A stretch of DNA of 64,000 nt from the NCBI GenBank assembly GCA_030426085.1, contig JAUHYW010000063.1:1-64000 (forward strand), given 5' to 3'. Below, in pieces: positions 63,943 through 64,000 of this stretch. The notes beneath the pieces were generated by a model. The model was not told where the DNA came from. It ran no database searches and was given only the letters and a program-made list of their open reading frames with translations. The DNA is from a bacterium. Its GTDB lineage: Bacteria; Myxococcota_A; Bradymonadia; UBA7976; UBA1532. The stretch's first letter is position 1. Each line of letters opens with the position of its first letter. Both the position numbers and the translations under genes were made by a program.

Positions 63943-63948
63943 TATATA
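63943..63948 (-). promoter_or_regulatory. -10-like TATATA, possible leaderless start
   Basis: On the minus strand, GCTATATAGAGC places a TATATA -10 with its downstream end 8 bases before the ATG at 63934. There is no Shine-Dalgarno between them, which fits leaderless or near-leaderless initiation. Confidence 0.4.
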
Positions 63949-64000
63949 GCGTTCTTGAGAGTACGATCGTGCCGCGAGGCGCTGCGTCTTCCAGTCGAAA

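Overview
The window is very GC-rich bacterial DNA with tightly packed genes. Convergent stops lie only 5-20 bp apart, and 4-bp start/stop overlaps are frequent. Several features point to Myxococcota (Polyangia- or Bradymonadia-like). There is a MYXO-CTERM-like sorting tail, many lipoproteins with Asp/Pro/Ala-rich 'PDAAPD' or 'PDMAPP' linkers, MopE-type CNG.DDDCDG motifs, and a giant Ser/Thr kinase-histidine kinase hybrid. I see no rRNA, tRNA, insertion sequence or CRISPR array.

Layout. 0.1-10 kb: an MBL-fold hydrolase, a glutathione S-transferase coupled to a TPR/cyclic-nucleotide-binding protein, a small outer-membrane barrel, a zinc-ribbon protein, an 885-bp gene-free stretch with two families of 42-bp-period repeats, a lipoprotein, a DUF2914 protein overlapping an XRE regulator tail to tail, and an inositol-phosphate cytidylyltransferase/CDP-alcohol transferase fusion. 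10-23.5 kb: a dihydrolipoyl-dehydrogenase-like flavoprotein, two overlapping paralogous lipoproteins, another lipoprotein coupled to a LysR regulator, a divergent SDR gene, a membrane protein, a degenerate PilT/GspE-like ATPase, a GNAT acetyltransferase and ApaH. 23.7-26.5 kb: a wHTH-AAA ATPase with a small nuclease-like partner (candidate defence pair). 26.5-49.6 kb: a secreted propeller protein, the 1864-residue hybrid kinase and a 5415-residue surface protein. 49.7-51.5 kb: a second ATPase plus HNH-like pair with different codon use. 51.7-56.1 kb: a strictly overlapping DUF3604 / parvulin-like / HupE-UreJ operon preceded by a 17-residue leader ORF. 56.1-62.2 kb: gltD-gltB. The last 1.5 kb holds a glycosyltransferase and a lower-GC membrane protein.

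Most striking points. (1) The giant protein contains an internal MYXO-CTERM-like tail followed in frame, with no stop, by a complete lipoprotein signal and lipobox, so it looks like two surface-protein genes joined into one frame. (2) Two unrelated ATPase-nuclease pairs flank the giant kinase/surface-protein region. (3) A 42-bp-period array, equal to four DNA helical turns, fills the only large gene-free stretch. (4) The overlapping DUF3604-isomerase-HupE/UreJ operon suggests an undescribed envelope function.

Functional calls come from reading motifs by eye. No database search was run.
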